Positions 37,607 to 47,198 are shown, counted from the first letter of the stretch. The stretch is DNA of 64,000 nucleotides from Calothrix sp. MO_192.B10 (GCA_030065055.1 JASJDS010000106.1:1-64000); one strand, 5' to 3'. Notes: generated by a model not told the origin, from the letters alone. Translations and numbers: made by a program.

Positions 37607-38716
37607 GTGGAGAATAATCAGATATTTTATTCGCTAATCAAAATTTACTTGAGCCTATTCGCTAATGAAGATTTACTTGACGCAGATTTATTGGAGATGG
37701 TGGCAACAGTAGCCAAACAAGCTACGTCAGGCGGGGATGAGAGAATCAAAGCTTGGTTACCCAGTCTCAAAAATCAACTCAGGGAATTGTTAAAACAGGA
37801 AGATCAGACAGAGGGAAAACAAGATATTGATGATTTAGAAAATATACTACAGGATTCAGAAGGATACTTAGAAGTTTTACTAAATGTCATACAAAAGATC
37901 GCACAAACAAGTAGCGATCCCCAGGTAGTTTATCCTTTATTAGCCGAGAATATAGATCAACTCGACGAGCATTTCATCGTAGTATTAAGTTACTGGTTTG
38001 TTACCACTATTGAAGAGGCAAGCACCAATGAGGCAGAATATATGGCAGCTTTAGTGGTGGAATTTAGTAATTTGATTAAGCTGTTTCCCATGGCTGACAA
38101 AGGGACGAATCTGGAAATTGCCATCACAGGTTATGAGCTGGTTTTGGATACCTACCAAAGGTTAGATTTGTGGGTTGAGTGGGCGATAGTGCAAAATAAT
38201 CTCGGTCTGGCTTATGCTGAGAGAATTATGGGTGATAAGGCCAAGAACCAAGAAAAAGCGATCGCTGCTTACCATGATGCTTTAACAGTTAGAACTAGGG
38301 CAGAGCTTCCTCAAGATTGGGCGATGACACAGAATAATTTGGGTACAGTTTATGCTGAGAGAATCATGGGTGATAAGGCCAAGAACCAAGAAAAAGCGAT
38401 CACTGCTTACCATGATGCTTTAACAGTGAGAACTAGGGCGGAGTTTCCCCAAGATTGGGCGATGACACAGAATAATTTGGGTACAGTTTATGCTGAGAGA
38501 ATTATGGGGAACAAGGCAGAAAACCAAGAAAAAGCGATCGCTGCTTACCATGATGCTTTGCAAGTCTATACCCCAGATGTATATCCCTGGGATTGGGCAA
38601 TGACACACAATAACTTAGGAGATGCCTACCACGATCGCATTTTAGGAGACAAAAAGGAAAATATCCAAGCTGCGATCGCGTCTTATAATCAAGCTTTAGA
38701 GATTTATAACCAATAA
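37607..38716 (+). CDS. TPR protein with recently duplicated 46-residue repeats
   Basis: 369 residues, apparent GTG start at 37607. The N-terminal ~170 residues are helical and unassigned. The C-terminal part holds four TPR-like units of the NNLG..YAERIMGDKA type; the first three are almost identical at the DNA level with a 138-bp period (about 38212-38620). Cyanobacterial proteins of this kind usually end in a CHAT or other effector domain; none is present here. Likely a protein-interaction scaffold. Confidence 0.8.
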   Translation: MENNQIFYSLIKIYLSLFANEDLLDADLLEMVATVAKQATSGGDERIKAWLPSLKNQLRELLKQEDQTEGKQDIDDLENILQDSEGYLEVLLNVIQKIAQTSSDPQVVYPLLAENIDQLDEHFIVVLSYWFVTTIEEASTNEAEYMAALVVEFSNLIKLFPMADKGTNLEIAITGYELVLDTYQRLDLWVEWAIVQNNLGLAYAERIMGDKAKNQEKAIAAYHDALTVRTRAELPQDWAMTQNNLGTVYAERIMGDKAKNQEKAITAYHDALTVRTRAEFPQDWAMTQNNLGTVYAERIMGNKAENQEKAIAAYHDALQVYTPDVYPWDWAMTHNNLGDAYHDRILGDKKENIQAAIASYNQALEIYNQ

Positions 38717-38733
38717 AATAGTCCTGATATTGT

Positions 38734-39357
38734 TTAAGGAGTCTTTGTTTCTCCCATCTCCTGTTTAACTTTTTCTTCCACTATTTGTTTGACTTTTTCT
38801 GGTGTAATTGTGACTTTTTCTTTTACTTCTTTTTTTACAGCTTGGCTGACATTTTCTTTGATTTTTGCATTGATTTTTTCAGTAGTTGCATTCGCGGCTT
38901 CTGTCGCAGCTTTTTTAACTTTTTGTTCTACAGCTTGTACTTCTTGCTCACCTTCTCTTTTGACAATTTTAACCGCATCTTCCGCAGCTTGTTCAACTTG
39001 TTGTTCTACGGCTTTTACTTTTTTCTCACCTTCTCTTTGTACAGTTTTTACACCTTCTGTGATGGAAGCTTGTAATATGCCAAAAAAGGCGGTATTACCT
39101 GATAAAGCAACAACGATTGAGATAACAGCAGTTAATAGGGGATTATCAAATTTTTGTTGATTATCGTTTTCTGAATCTAACTTTTCTTTAACTTGTTTAT
39201 AAATACGATGGGCATATATATCTTCTGTATCTAGTTTCCGAAGTAAATCCTTGAGTTCTCGATTTTCTTTAGTTAAAGCTGCAACTTCTGTTTCTAAAGC
39301 AGTCATTCTATCTGCATGTTCGTCGAATCTGGATGAGTTGATATTGCTGTCATTCAT
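38734..39357 (-). CDS. Coiled-coil membrane-anchored hypothetical protein
   Basis: 207 residues. An N-terminal coiled coil (about 10-65, ALETEVAALTKENRELKDLL), one hydrophobic segment (about 75-98, LLTAVISIVVALSGNTAFFGIL), then a very Lys/Glu/Val-rich helical tail with repeated EQ(Q/K)V(E/K)(Q/K)AA units. No known family recognised. It converges on the TPR gene with 17 bp between stops. The low complexity makes homology hard to judge. Confidence 0.65.
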   Translation of the reverse strand: MNDSNINSSRFDEHADRMTALETEVAALTKENRELKDLLRKLDTEDIYAHRIYKQVKEKLDSENDNQQKFDNPLLTAVISIVVALSGNTAFFGILQASITEGVKTVQREGEKKVKAVEQQVEQAAEDAVKIVKREGEQEVQAVEQKVKKAATEAANATTEKINAKIKENVSQAVKKEVKEKVTITPEKVKQIVEEKVKQEMGETKTP

Positions 39358-40214
39358 TTGTCTGTTTGGATAAATGCAAATTGGTCAAATATCATGTGAG
39401 CATACCTATTGGGTATTTATTCTTGCCCTATGTACAGTAGTAAATTACCTTAACTTTAGTCTGAAGTCTATAAGTTAATTAGAATCTGCTGAATAACTTT
39501 AACAGGACTTACGCAAGCCTTATTTGTGATTGCGAGCGGATTGCCGCGCTACTCTGCGAGAACGCTTTCAGCGTACGCTCGCAACAGGCTCCGTGTAGGG
39601 AAGCAATCCCAGCATTTTGGCGATTACGTCGCTGTCGTTCGTCCCATTTTTATTTAATTCCTAATAATTTATTCTGGTTTTAGAATTGATAAATTAGGCA
39701 AAGGGCACGGCGTGTTTAATATTATTGCATATGGGAAAATATTGTGGGTGCCGTGCCCCTACAAGAAATTCATTTTTTGGTATTCACTAGGATAATAGGC
39801 GTAAGGTGGATATTGCTCTCCCTGTCAAGGTGACATTAAAGCAAGCTCAAAAATACCAAACAATAAATTATATTATCCCGTAGGGGCACGGCATCGACAA
39901 TCTATTGGGTTCTAGAATAATCACAACCCACGCCGTGCCCTAACCCGCGATAAAATATTCGTAACCAAATTCGGGTTAAGGAGGTTTATTCACTGTTAAC
40001 TGGCTGAAACGAAACAAGCAGGCTGGCACTGCCCACCTGACAATAATTATGATGCAAGATTTGTGCATATCTAAATCTTCAAGCGATAAAAAATCACCTT
40101 CCCCTTTCCAACCTTCTTTCACAAACACCAAACTTGTTATGTTATGCTAGCGATCGCATCTAAACTGTTCCATGAAAACCCGTCGTTTTTGCTGGTGAAT
40201 ATCTGCTTGCAGGG
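39358..40214. other. Repeat-rich intergenic region
   Basis: No gene. It includes an ACAGGACTTACGCAAG motif (about 39501) of the kind found at cyanobacterial IS ends, a block of nested palindromes (39530-39650), two complete GGGCACGGC...GCCGTGCCC elements (about 39710-39760 and 39883-39950) and a fossil copy of the 3' end of the downstream beta-propeller gene (40076-40131). Confidence 0.6.
40076..40131 (-). pseudogene. Fragment duplicating the 3' end of the beta-propeller gene
   Basis: The stretch CGATAAAAAATCAC(C/T)TTCCC and its flanks match 40650-40704, the last ~18 codons of the gene ending at 40645, with substitutions and a one-base insertion. In translation LVFVKEGWKG corresponds to LVFVEEDWKG. 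The tandem array at 40215-40648 lies between the two copies. Confidence 0.7.
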
Positions 40215-40648
40215 AAGGGCACGCCGTGTTTAATATTATCGCTGATGAAAATATATTGTAGATGCGGTTTGCAGCCAAGGGCACGGCGTGTTTAATATTG
40301 TTGCTGATGAAAATATATTGCAGATGCGGTTTGCAGCCAAGGGCACGGCGTGTTTAATATTGTTGCTGATGAAAATATATTGTAGATGCCGTTTGTGGGC
40401 AAGGGCACGGCGTGTTTGATATTGTTGCTGATGAAAATATATTGCAGATGCGGTTTGCAGCCAAGGGCACGGCGTGTTTAATATTATCGCTGATGAAAAT
40501 ATATTGTAGATGCGGTTTGTCGGCAAGGGCACGGCGTGTTTAATATTGTTGCTGATGAAAATATATTGTAGATGCGGTTTGTCGGCAAGGGCACGGCGTG
40601 TTTAATATTGTTGCTGATGAAAATATATTGTAGATGCCGTGCCCCTAC
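40215..40648. repeat. Seven-unit tandem array, exact 62-bp period
   Basis: Units start with AAGGGCACG(G/C)CGTGTTTAAT at 40215, 40277, 40339, 40401, 40463, 40525 and 40587, with a few substitutions between units. The array ends in GATGCCGTGCCCCTAC, the inverted complement of the unit start, so it looks like an expanded GGGCACGGC palindromic element. There are no spacers between units. Frames read across it are not genes. Confidence 0.95.
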
Positions 40649-42795
40649 AGGTTCAAACGATAAAAAATCACTTTCCCTTTCCAATCTTCCTCCACAAATA
40701 CTAAATACTCCCCATTCTGACGACGCACCGCCCGAATACCATAGGGAATATCAATCCAACCACTCTCCCCTGCTACTTCTTTCCCTGGTTTGAGAGTCTT
40801 CACCAATTTCCCTGTATCAGCTCTATAAATATAAACTTCTGCTGTTTTAAAAGTAACTAAAAAGACATAATTTCCCGCCACACTCATGCTCGCTGTGAGT
40901 AATTCCGGCTTTGCTTGGGGGTTATAGGGAACTTGCAACCGCCACCGCAGTCGGGGATTTCTCGTACTCCACCTATCATAACGAACTAACTCGGAACCAT
41001 ACCACTTAGAGTCATCGCGGGTGGCGGGGTGTTCCTTTGTAAACCCAGATAAATACATAGTATCTGTTTCTGGTATATATTCAATTCGCCGCAAATCTGT
41101 AAAGATATTGGGAGTTTTCTGCTTCTCCATCGTACTGTAGGTATAGATGGGATTTCCCTTCACATCCACCCCCTGTACGGGATAATGACGAATTCCCACA
41201 CCATCTTGAGTTCGTAAAGTCTTCCACACATCCCCTCTACTATCTACCCACCAACCACCAAGGTAGGGATAATCCTGGCTACTGTCATACTCCCCCTTAT
41301 CAAAGGCACCATTACCATTGCGATCGCGCCATATCCATTCTCCCTTATTTGGTTGCAATGGTGGCCATTTCCCGGAAATTGCTTTACCACCCTTACCATT
41401 TGTCCCGACAAACATCCCCCCAGGGATGGCGATTTCCCCGTCTGTTTTCCCATTGAAGCGATAGATTTCCAGGAAACTATTATACATATCCGTCAGGAAC
41501 ATGAAAGGCTTACCCTGGATGCGGCGAAAGAAGACGGAGGTGGGGGAGGTATGTAAGCGAGCATCTTGGGGATATTTGAAGGGGTTTAAGGTGTACCCTT
41601 GGTATGTCCATTGCTTACCCACAGGTTTACTGTAGTTCATGGAAAATCTTTCTTGTTTGGCAAATACATCTAATCCGTCGGTTTGGGGATCGATATCTGC
41701 ATTATCGACAAAATGCAAACCTAGTAATCGCCATTGCAGTTTTCCATCAGGGGAGAATTTGCGTAAATCCGTACCACCATGCAAACCACTATTAACATAA
41801 ATATTCCCCCTGGCATCTGCACCCACACCACTCAAGTCATACAGTTTCAAATCTTCAACCTTACCGGGAACCCCGGCATAAACCCCCCCCTTAGTCCCCA
41901 AAGTTCCAACTAACTTGGGTGTGCGACGAACATCATAAATCAACACCTGCTGACGAACACCATTATCCGTAACTAATAATCTACCACGTCTATCAAATGC
42001 GATCGCAGTTGGTTTCCCTGCATTGGTAATGGTTCCTGGTAACTGCTTCCCAACAGGGGAATAATGCAGAATTTTACGGGTGTTTGCTTGAATTATCCAC
42101 AAATTCCTCCTTCTATCTATGGCGATTTTTCCGGGATGGGAAACGGGGAAGTTACCAACTGGCTTACCAAAGTTACTCGTACTATAAACACGAATACGGT
42201 TAGTTGCTGCATCACTGACATATAAACGATGGTTAGCTACAGCCAACCCCGTAATAGCATCCTGCTTACTGACAATCAGCATACTCCTATCCCAACCCCG
42301 TCCTCCAGAAAAAGGGGTGGGTTTACCAGATAGATTGTATCTCCGCACACAATACCAAGTAGTTCCCGGTGATGGATAATCCTTCCCTTGAGCATTCCTC
42401 TCCGCCGATTGTTGCATGGCGACATACATATACCTTCCATCCACCGCGATAGCTTTACCCCCATGTCTTCCCCAACCATGTAAATCCTCAGCTTTGCCTA
42501 TAACATTACCATTTTGATAAATACCGACTTCCCTACCAGCTTCATCCCAAATACTATTGGTATAAACCTTACCATCCCTAGTAACCTCCATCCCCTCAAT
42601 CTTGATTTGCACCCATTTATCACCACCACCAAAACTATTACCAATCCAGGAAGTTGTGTAAGCGATCGCAGAAGTGCCACTGGTGGTAAAATAAATCGCT
42701 ATAATCCCTATGATAATGGGTAAAATTTGGATAATTTTTTTCCGCCAAAAATGCCTTGATTGAGCAAGATATTTGATACTTGTAAGTAGTTGCAT
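40645..42795 (-). CDS. Secreted/membrane-anchored beta-propeller (NHL-like) protein
   Basis: 716 residues. An N-terminal signal anchor (IIQILPIIIGIIAIYFTTS, about 21-40) precedes NHL/SMP-30-like blades: AITGLAVANHRLYVSDAATN, GKIAIDRRRNLWI, PTAIAFDRRGRLLVTDNG, LSGVGADARGNIYV and more. Near the middle, DRNGNGAFDKGE is a canonical EF-hand-type calcium loop. Function unknown; such propellers bind proteins or sugars or form lactonase folds. The TAG stop overlaps the end of the 62-bp array, and a decayed copy of its 3' end lies beyond the array. Confidence 0.8.
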   Translation of the reverse strand: MQLLTSIKYLAQSRHFWRKKIIQILPIIIGIIAIYFTTSGTSAIAYTTSWIGNSFGGGDKWVQIKIEGMEVTRDGKVYTNSIWDEAGREVGIYQNGNVIGKAEDLHGWGRHGGKAIAVDGRYMYVAMQQSAERNAQGKDYPSPGTTWYCVRRYNLSGKPTPFSGGRGWDRSMLIVSKQDAITGLAVANHRLYVSDAATNRIRVYSTSNFGKPVGNFPVSHPGKIAIDRRRNLWIIQANTRKILHYSPVGKQLPGTITNAGKPTAIAFDRRGRLLVTDNGVRQQVLIYDVRRTPKLVGTLGTKGGVYAGVPGKVEDLKLYDLSGVGADARGNIYVNSGLHGGTDLRKFSPDGKLQWRLLGLHFVDNADIDPQTDGLDVFAKQERFSMNYSKPVGKQWTYQGYTLNPFKYPQDARLHTSPTSVFFRRIQGKPFMFLTDMYNSFLEIYRFNGKTDGEIAIPGGMFVGTNGKGGKAISGKWPPLQPNKGEWIWRDRNGNGAFDKGEYDSSQDYPYLGGWWVDSRGDVWKTLRTQDGVGIRHYPVQGVDVKGNPIYTYSTMEKQKTPNIFTDLRRIEYIPETDTMYLSGFTKEHPATRDDSKWYGSELVRYDRWSTRNPRLRWRLQVPYNPQAKPELLTASMSVAGNYVFLVTFKTAEVYIYRADTGKLVKTLKPGKEVAGESGWIDIPYGIRAVRRQNGEYLVFVEEDWKGKVIFYRLNL

Positions 42796-43499
42796 TTTGG
42801 TAATTTGTATAAAAATTGCGTTGCCCAGATCCCCGACTTTTTGGAAAAGTGGGAGATATAAATTAAGGTGTTCTAAATTAATTTGAGATGGATATTTATC
42901 TTTAAATTATCTAAGGTTTAAATAAACGGAACCAAGTTTATCAAAACTTTGTCAAAAGAATATATTGTTTTTATCCGGATACTTTGATTTCTATCGGTAG
43001 AGGCTTGTTTGATTGAAAATAAATATATGTTGTTTATAAAAAAGTCAAAACAAGCACATCAATTGAATCAATTATCTGTTTTGATTTAAATCTAATTGTA
43101 TAATCCATGATTAACTATTTATCCTTATACCTTTACTTGAGATAAAAAAATATTTGAAGTAACTCTCAAATGTGTAAAATCATTACCTCACCCTCGCTTT
43201 TTGCTACGCAAAAATCTTTCCCTCTCCTTATTAAGGAGAGGGATGTCCGCTTTTGTCAGGGTGAGGTTTTCCAAAGATTTTTGGGAAGTCGATAATTTTT
43301 TTACACCATAGTTTTATTCAGGAGAGGGATGTCCCTCAGCACAGGGTAAAGTTTGACAGAGACGGAAATTTGATAAATGAACTTTCTCCTCCATCTCTCT
43401 TCCCTCTGCGCCCTCTGCGTCTGGAGCGGTTTTTTAATAAGTAATTACTTACAGGGTGTTTGTCTAGCAATAAATTAAACAATTATCACCTCCGATAAA
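42796..43499. other. Divergent spacer with bipartite hairpin repeat
   Basis: 704 bp, no gene. Contains a GATCCCCGACTTTTT half-element near 42829, a CCTCACCC...AAGGAGAGGG...GGGTGAGG element (about 43185-43270) plus a partial copy near 43319, and a CTCTGCG-type tract near 43400. Promoters for the flanking divergent genes must be here. Confidence 0.55.
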
Positions 43500-44705
43500 A
43501 TGACGATAAGCACAGTCAGCACCAATAAATACAATCAACATAAAAAAGCATCTCCGGCATCAATTTTATGCCTAGGATTGGGTTGGTTTCCTCATACACC
43601 AGGAGGTCTAGAAAGATATGTATACGAATTAACTCAACAACTGGCAGCTAATCAAGACAACATACATTTATGTGGGATAGATTTACCAGATATACAATTA
43701 CATGAAAATATCCATTTCACAAATTTAGCATTCTCAAATCTATCTATCTGGCAAAGACTACATTCTGTACGTAGTAAATTTAAAAAAATAGATATCACTC
43801 ATATAGACGCAATTAATTTACACTTTGCCCTGTATAGTTTACCAATTATAGACTTACTACCGAAAACAATACCAATTACCTTTAACTTTCATGGTCCTTG
43901 GGCAGATGAAAGCCATGCTGAAGGAACCAATAAACTGAGTGTATTTCTCAAGAAATTATTGATAGAAAAACAAGTTTATCAAAAATGCGATCGCTTTATA
44001 GTTCTCAGTCAAGCATTCGGTAAAATATTACATGAAAAATATCAAATACCAGGAGATAAAATTCATGTAATTCCTGGGGGAGTAAATATTGATAGATTTC
44101 AACCAAACTTCTCACCAACAGAAGCCAGAAAGCAATTAGGATGGCATCAAGATAGACAAATTATATTTACTTCCCGACGTTTAGTACAGCGAGTAGGAGT
44201 AGATAAACTATTAACAGCACTGTCAATAATTAAACCCAAAATACCAGATATTTGGCTAGCGATCGCAGGACGTGGTAATCTACAATTAGTGCTACAAAAT
44301 CAAGCTACAGAACTGGGATTAAACAACAACGTTAAATTCCTAGGATTCCTCCCAGACGAGCATTTACCACTAGCATATCAAGCCGCTGATTTAACAGTCA
44401 TACCCAGCCAATCCTTTGAAGGATTTGGATTAGCTATTGTCGAATCCCTAGCCTGTGGTACTCCCGTTGTATGTACCCCTATTGGGGGAATGCCAGAAAT
44501 TTTAACACCATTCTCACCAGACTTAATAACCTCCTCTATCTCAGCAAAAGATATCGCCACCAAACTCTCACAACTCTTACTAGGAGAAATTCCCAAACCC
44601 TCCAGACAATCTTGTCGCCAGTATGCAGTAAACAACTTTGACTGGAGCAAAATCGCTCAACAAGTACGCCAGAGAATTTTGAGTGATGGAGTTGTTAGTT
44701 GTTAG
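43500..44705 (+). CDS. Family 4 glycosyltransferase
   Basis: 401 residues. LCLGLGWFPHTPGGLERYVYE at the N-terminus and IPSQSFEGFGLAIVESLACGTPVV (E-x7-E) are GT4 hallmarks, with HVIPGGVNIDRF between the domains. The last codons (GVVSC) and the stop are supplied by the TTAGTTG heptamer run of composite repeat A, so the end may have been altered. It starts a three-gene unit with another GT4 and an SGNH hydrolase. Confidence 0.9.
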   Translation: MTISTVSTNKYNQHKKASPASILCLGLGWFPHTPGGLERYVYELTQQLAANQDNIHLCGIDLPDIQLHENIHFTNLAFSNLSIWQRLHSVRSKFKKIDITHIDAINLHFALYSLPIIDLLPKTIPITFNFHGPWADESHAEGTNKLSVFLKKLLIEKQVYQKCDRFIVLSQAFGKILHEKYQIPGDKIHVIPGGVNIDRFQPNFSPTEARKQLGWHQDRQIIFTSRRLVQRVGVDKLLTALSIIKPKIPDIWLAIAGRGNLQLVLQNQATELGLNNNVKFLGFLPDEHLPLAYQAADLTVIPSQSFEGFGLAIVESLACGTPVVCTPIGGMPEILTPFSPDLITSSISAKDIATKLSQLLLGEIPKPSRQSCRQYAVNNFDWSKIAQQVRQRILSDGVVSC

Positions 44706-44828
44706 TTGTTAGTTGATGGTTGTTAGTTGATAGTTTAATGAATCACTCCTTCCCTCCCTCACTCCTTCCCTCCTTCACTCCTTCACTCCTTCCTCTTCTC
44801 TGCGCCTCTGCGTCTCTGCGTGAGATAA
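44693..44828 (+). repeat. Composite repeat A, copy 3
   Basis: TTAGTTG heptamers, GTTTAATGAATCACTCC, CTTCC/CACTCC pyrimidine tract and CTTCTCTGCGCCTCTGCG follow each other in the same order as at 13738-13906. It fills the spacer between two GT4 genes and supplies the stop codon of the first. Confidence 0.85.
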
Positions 44829-44857
44829 ATCCATATATTTTACCTTTTACCATACAA

Positions 44858-45997
44858 ATGAAAATATTATTCCTAGACCAAAGTGGCAAACCAGGCGGAG
44901 CAGAACTATGCTTACTAGACATCGCCAAACCCCACCGACATACCAGCCTAGTAACCCTATTCACCGACGGCGACTTTAGAAACCTCCTACAAACATCCCA
45001 TATCCCCGTCCAAATTCTCACCAACCAAACCATCAAAACTCACAAACAAAGCAACCTACTCCAAGGATTAACCAGCCTCACCCAAATAATCCCCCTAATC
45101 ACCAAACTAATACCCATCGCCAGAAAATATGACCTAATTTACGCCAACACCCAAAAAGCATTAGTCGTCGGCGCATTAACCAGCTTCCTCACCCACCGTC
45201 CCCTGGTTTATCACCTACATGATATCCTTTGCACCACCCACTTCAGCAAAACCAATCTACACCTAGCCATTACCCTAGCCAACCGCTTCGCATCCCTAGT
45301 CATAGCCAACTCCCAAGCCAGTCAAACCGCCTTCATCAACGCAGGAGGAAACCCCCATCTCGTCAAAGTAGTATATAACGGCTTTAATTCCCAAAAATAT
45401 CAAATTGCCAACAACATAGTCCAACAAACTAAGCAACAATTAGACATAGCAGACAAATTTGTCATTGGACATTTCAGCCGCCTTGCACCCTGGAAAGGAC
45501 AACATATATTAATTGCCGCCTTAGCCAAATGTCCCCCCCAAGTCACAGCCATCCTAGTAGGTGATGCACTCTTTGGCGAACATGATTACGTACAGCAACT
45601 ACACCAACAAGTTGCCGAATTAGGCTTAGAACATCGAGTCAAATTCTGGGGATTTCGCCATGATATCCCCCAACTCATGACGACTTGCGATGTTGTTACC
45701 CATACCTCTACCTCCCCCGAACCCTTCGGAAGAGTCATTGTAGAAGCCATGCTATGCGGAAAACCCGTCATCGCCGCCAAAGCTGGGGGTGCAGTGGAAT
45801 TAGTCGAACACGGTAAAACAGGCTTCCTCGTCACCCCTGGAAACGTAGAGGAACTTGCACAAACAATTACCCAATGCTACAACCATCCTGAAAATATTAT
45901 AGCGATCGCTAACCACGCCCGCACCATCGCCAGTCAAAAATTTGATATCAATCAAATCAACCAAAAAATTTCTCAACTACTCCATCAACTGAAGTGA
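44858..45997 (+). CDS. Family 4 glycosyltransferase
   Basis: 379 residues from ATG 44858 (MKILFLDQSGKPGGAE), which restores the normal N-terminal GGAE position. The frame is open from 44720, but that stretch is translated composite repeat A. Motifs: VVYNGFN, GHFSRLAPWKGQ, and SPEPFGRVIVEAMLCGKPVI with E-x7-E. Base usage is richer in C than its neighbours, which may reflect transfer. The SGNH hydrolase starts 7 bp after its stop. Confidence 0.9.
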   Translation: MKILFLDQSGKPGGAELCLLDIAKPHRHTSLVTLFTDGDFRNLLQTSHIPVQILTNQTIKTHKQSNLLQGLTSLTQIIPLITKLIPIARKYDLIYANTQKALVVGALTSFLTHRPLVYHLHDILCTTHFSKTNLHLAITLANRFASLVIANSQASQTAFINAGGNPHLVKVVYNGFNSQKYQIANNIVQQTKQQLDIADKFVIGHFSRLAPWKGQHILIAALAKCPPQVTAILVGDALFGEHDYVQQLHQQVAELGLEHRVKFWGFRHDIPQLMTTCDVVTHTSTSPEPFGRVIVEAMLCGKPVIAAKAGGAVELVEHGKTGFLVTPGNVEELAQTITQCYNHPENIIAIANHARTIASQKFDINQINQKISQLLHQLK

Positions 45998-46004
45998 GAA
46001 AACC

Positions 46005-47198
46005 ATGAATTCTGAAAATCCTAGTTCCCCAATCCCAGCAACCACAATCAATTTCGGCAATATTTTTAATGGTGGTAGTGGAAATCAATATTTTGATGGA
46101 AATGTTGATGAGCTGGAAACAGTTGACTATAGTCAAGCTACCACAAGTATTGATATTAACTTAAATAATAGTATTACCACTTATAATATTTTCCCTGCAA
46201 ATGAAACCCCACTCACCTTAATGCCAGTAGGGGACTCTATTACCGAAGGCTATTTAGAATCAGACAAGGGGGGCTATCGTGATGATTTATACAGATTATT
46301 AACTAATAAAGGCTACAACATTGATTTTGTTGGTAATCGCTCCCGTGGACATGGTAAATTTGATCAAGACCATGCAGGTGTTACTGGTGAAAGAATCGAT
46401 CAAGTTAGCGATCGCATTAATAATCTATTAAGTACCTATCATCCTGATATCGTACTGTTAATGGTTGGTACTAACGACATTCTACAAAATCATAACCTTG
46501 AAGATGCACCCAATCGATTAAGTAACCTCATTGACCAAATTACCAATCAATCTCCCGACACTCAACTATTTGTCGGTTCCATCCCTCCCGATAAAAATGC
46601 TGCAAGACAAAAGTTAGTAGACCAATATAATGCCTTAATTCCCGGTATAGTTGAGAGTAAAAGAGCAGCGGGTAAGAATGTTACCTTTGTCGATATTTCC
46701 AGTCCCATGAACATTGACGACTTGGAAGATGACGTTCACCCCACCCCCACAGGTAACAATAGAATAGCTCGTTCTTGGTATGAAGCTATTCGTGACGCAA
46801 ATACTCCCGACAATCCCAATAATATTCCAGGAGACACCCTAAATCATATCGATAATATTATTGGCACATCCTATAACGATGTGTTGACAGGTAATAGCAG
46901 TGATAATATTTTGGTTGGTGGTATGGGTAATGATATGCTCACTGGTAATGGTGGAGTAGACAAATTTGTATTAGCATCAGAACATGGGGTAGACACCATT
47001 ACAGACTTTCAACTTGATCAAGATTTATTAGTCCTAACCAATGGTTTAACCTACGAACAGATTACCATTGTCTCTGCCGGTGATTTTGGATATAATCCCC
47101 AGGATGCCTTAATTCTCAACCAAAATCAAGAACAATTAGCCATCATAATTGGAGTCCAACCAAACACCCTTACTCCCAATCACTTTACAACCGTCTAA
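46005..47198 (+). CDS. SGNH/GDSL hydrolase with RTX-like C-terminal repeats
   Basis: 397 residues. The SGNH domain (about 70-265) has block I PVGDSITEG (Ser), a Gly in the HAGVTGERI region, GTND (Asn) and DDVHPT (Asp-His). It is followed by NDVLTGNSSDNILVGGMGND-type nonapeptides (about 285-325) and a beta-rich end typical of type I secretion substrates. No N-terminal signal is present, which agrees with type I export. It probably deacylates an exported glycan; the two upstream transferases and 7-bp spacing suggest one operon. Confidence 0.88.
   Translation: MNSENPSSPIPATTINFGNIFNGGSGNQYFDGNVDELETVDYSQATTSIDINLNNSITTYNIFPANETPLTLMPVGDSITEGYLESDKGGYRDDLYRLLTNKGYNIDFVGNRSRGHGKFDQDHAGVTGERIDQVSDRINNLLSTYHPDIVLLMVGTNDILQNHNLEDAPNRLSNLIDQITNQSPDTQLFVGSIPPDKNAARQKLVDQYNALIPGIVESKRAAGKNVTFVDISSPMNIDDLEDDVHPTPTGNNRIARSWYEAIRDANTPDNPNNIPGDTLNHIDNIIGTSYNDVLTGNSSDNILVGGMGNDMLTGNGGVDKFVLASEHGVDTITDFQLDQDLLVLTNGLTYEQITIVSAGDFGYNPQDALILNQNQEQLAIIIGVQPNTLTPNHFTTV

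Noticed and set aside
38785-39160. Plus-strand frames rich in Phe and Ser
   Set aside because: Shadows of the Lys/Glu-rich minus-strand coiled-coil gene.
40215-40648. Array resembling a CRISPR
   Set aside because: Units follow each other at an exact 62-bp period with no variable spacers, and no cas genes are near. It is a tandem repeat.
40236-40793. Repetitive open frames (NIFSSATILNTPCPW type)
   Set aside because: They are translations of the 62-bp array and of its overlap with the beta-propeller gene.
44720-44857. N-terminal extension of the second GT4 gene
   Set aside because: Translated composite repeat A; ATG 44858 restores the normal start.
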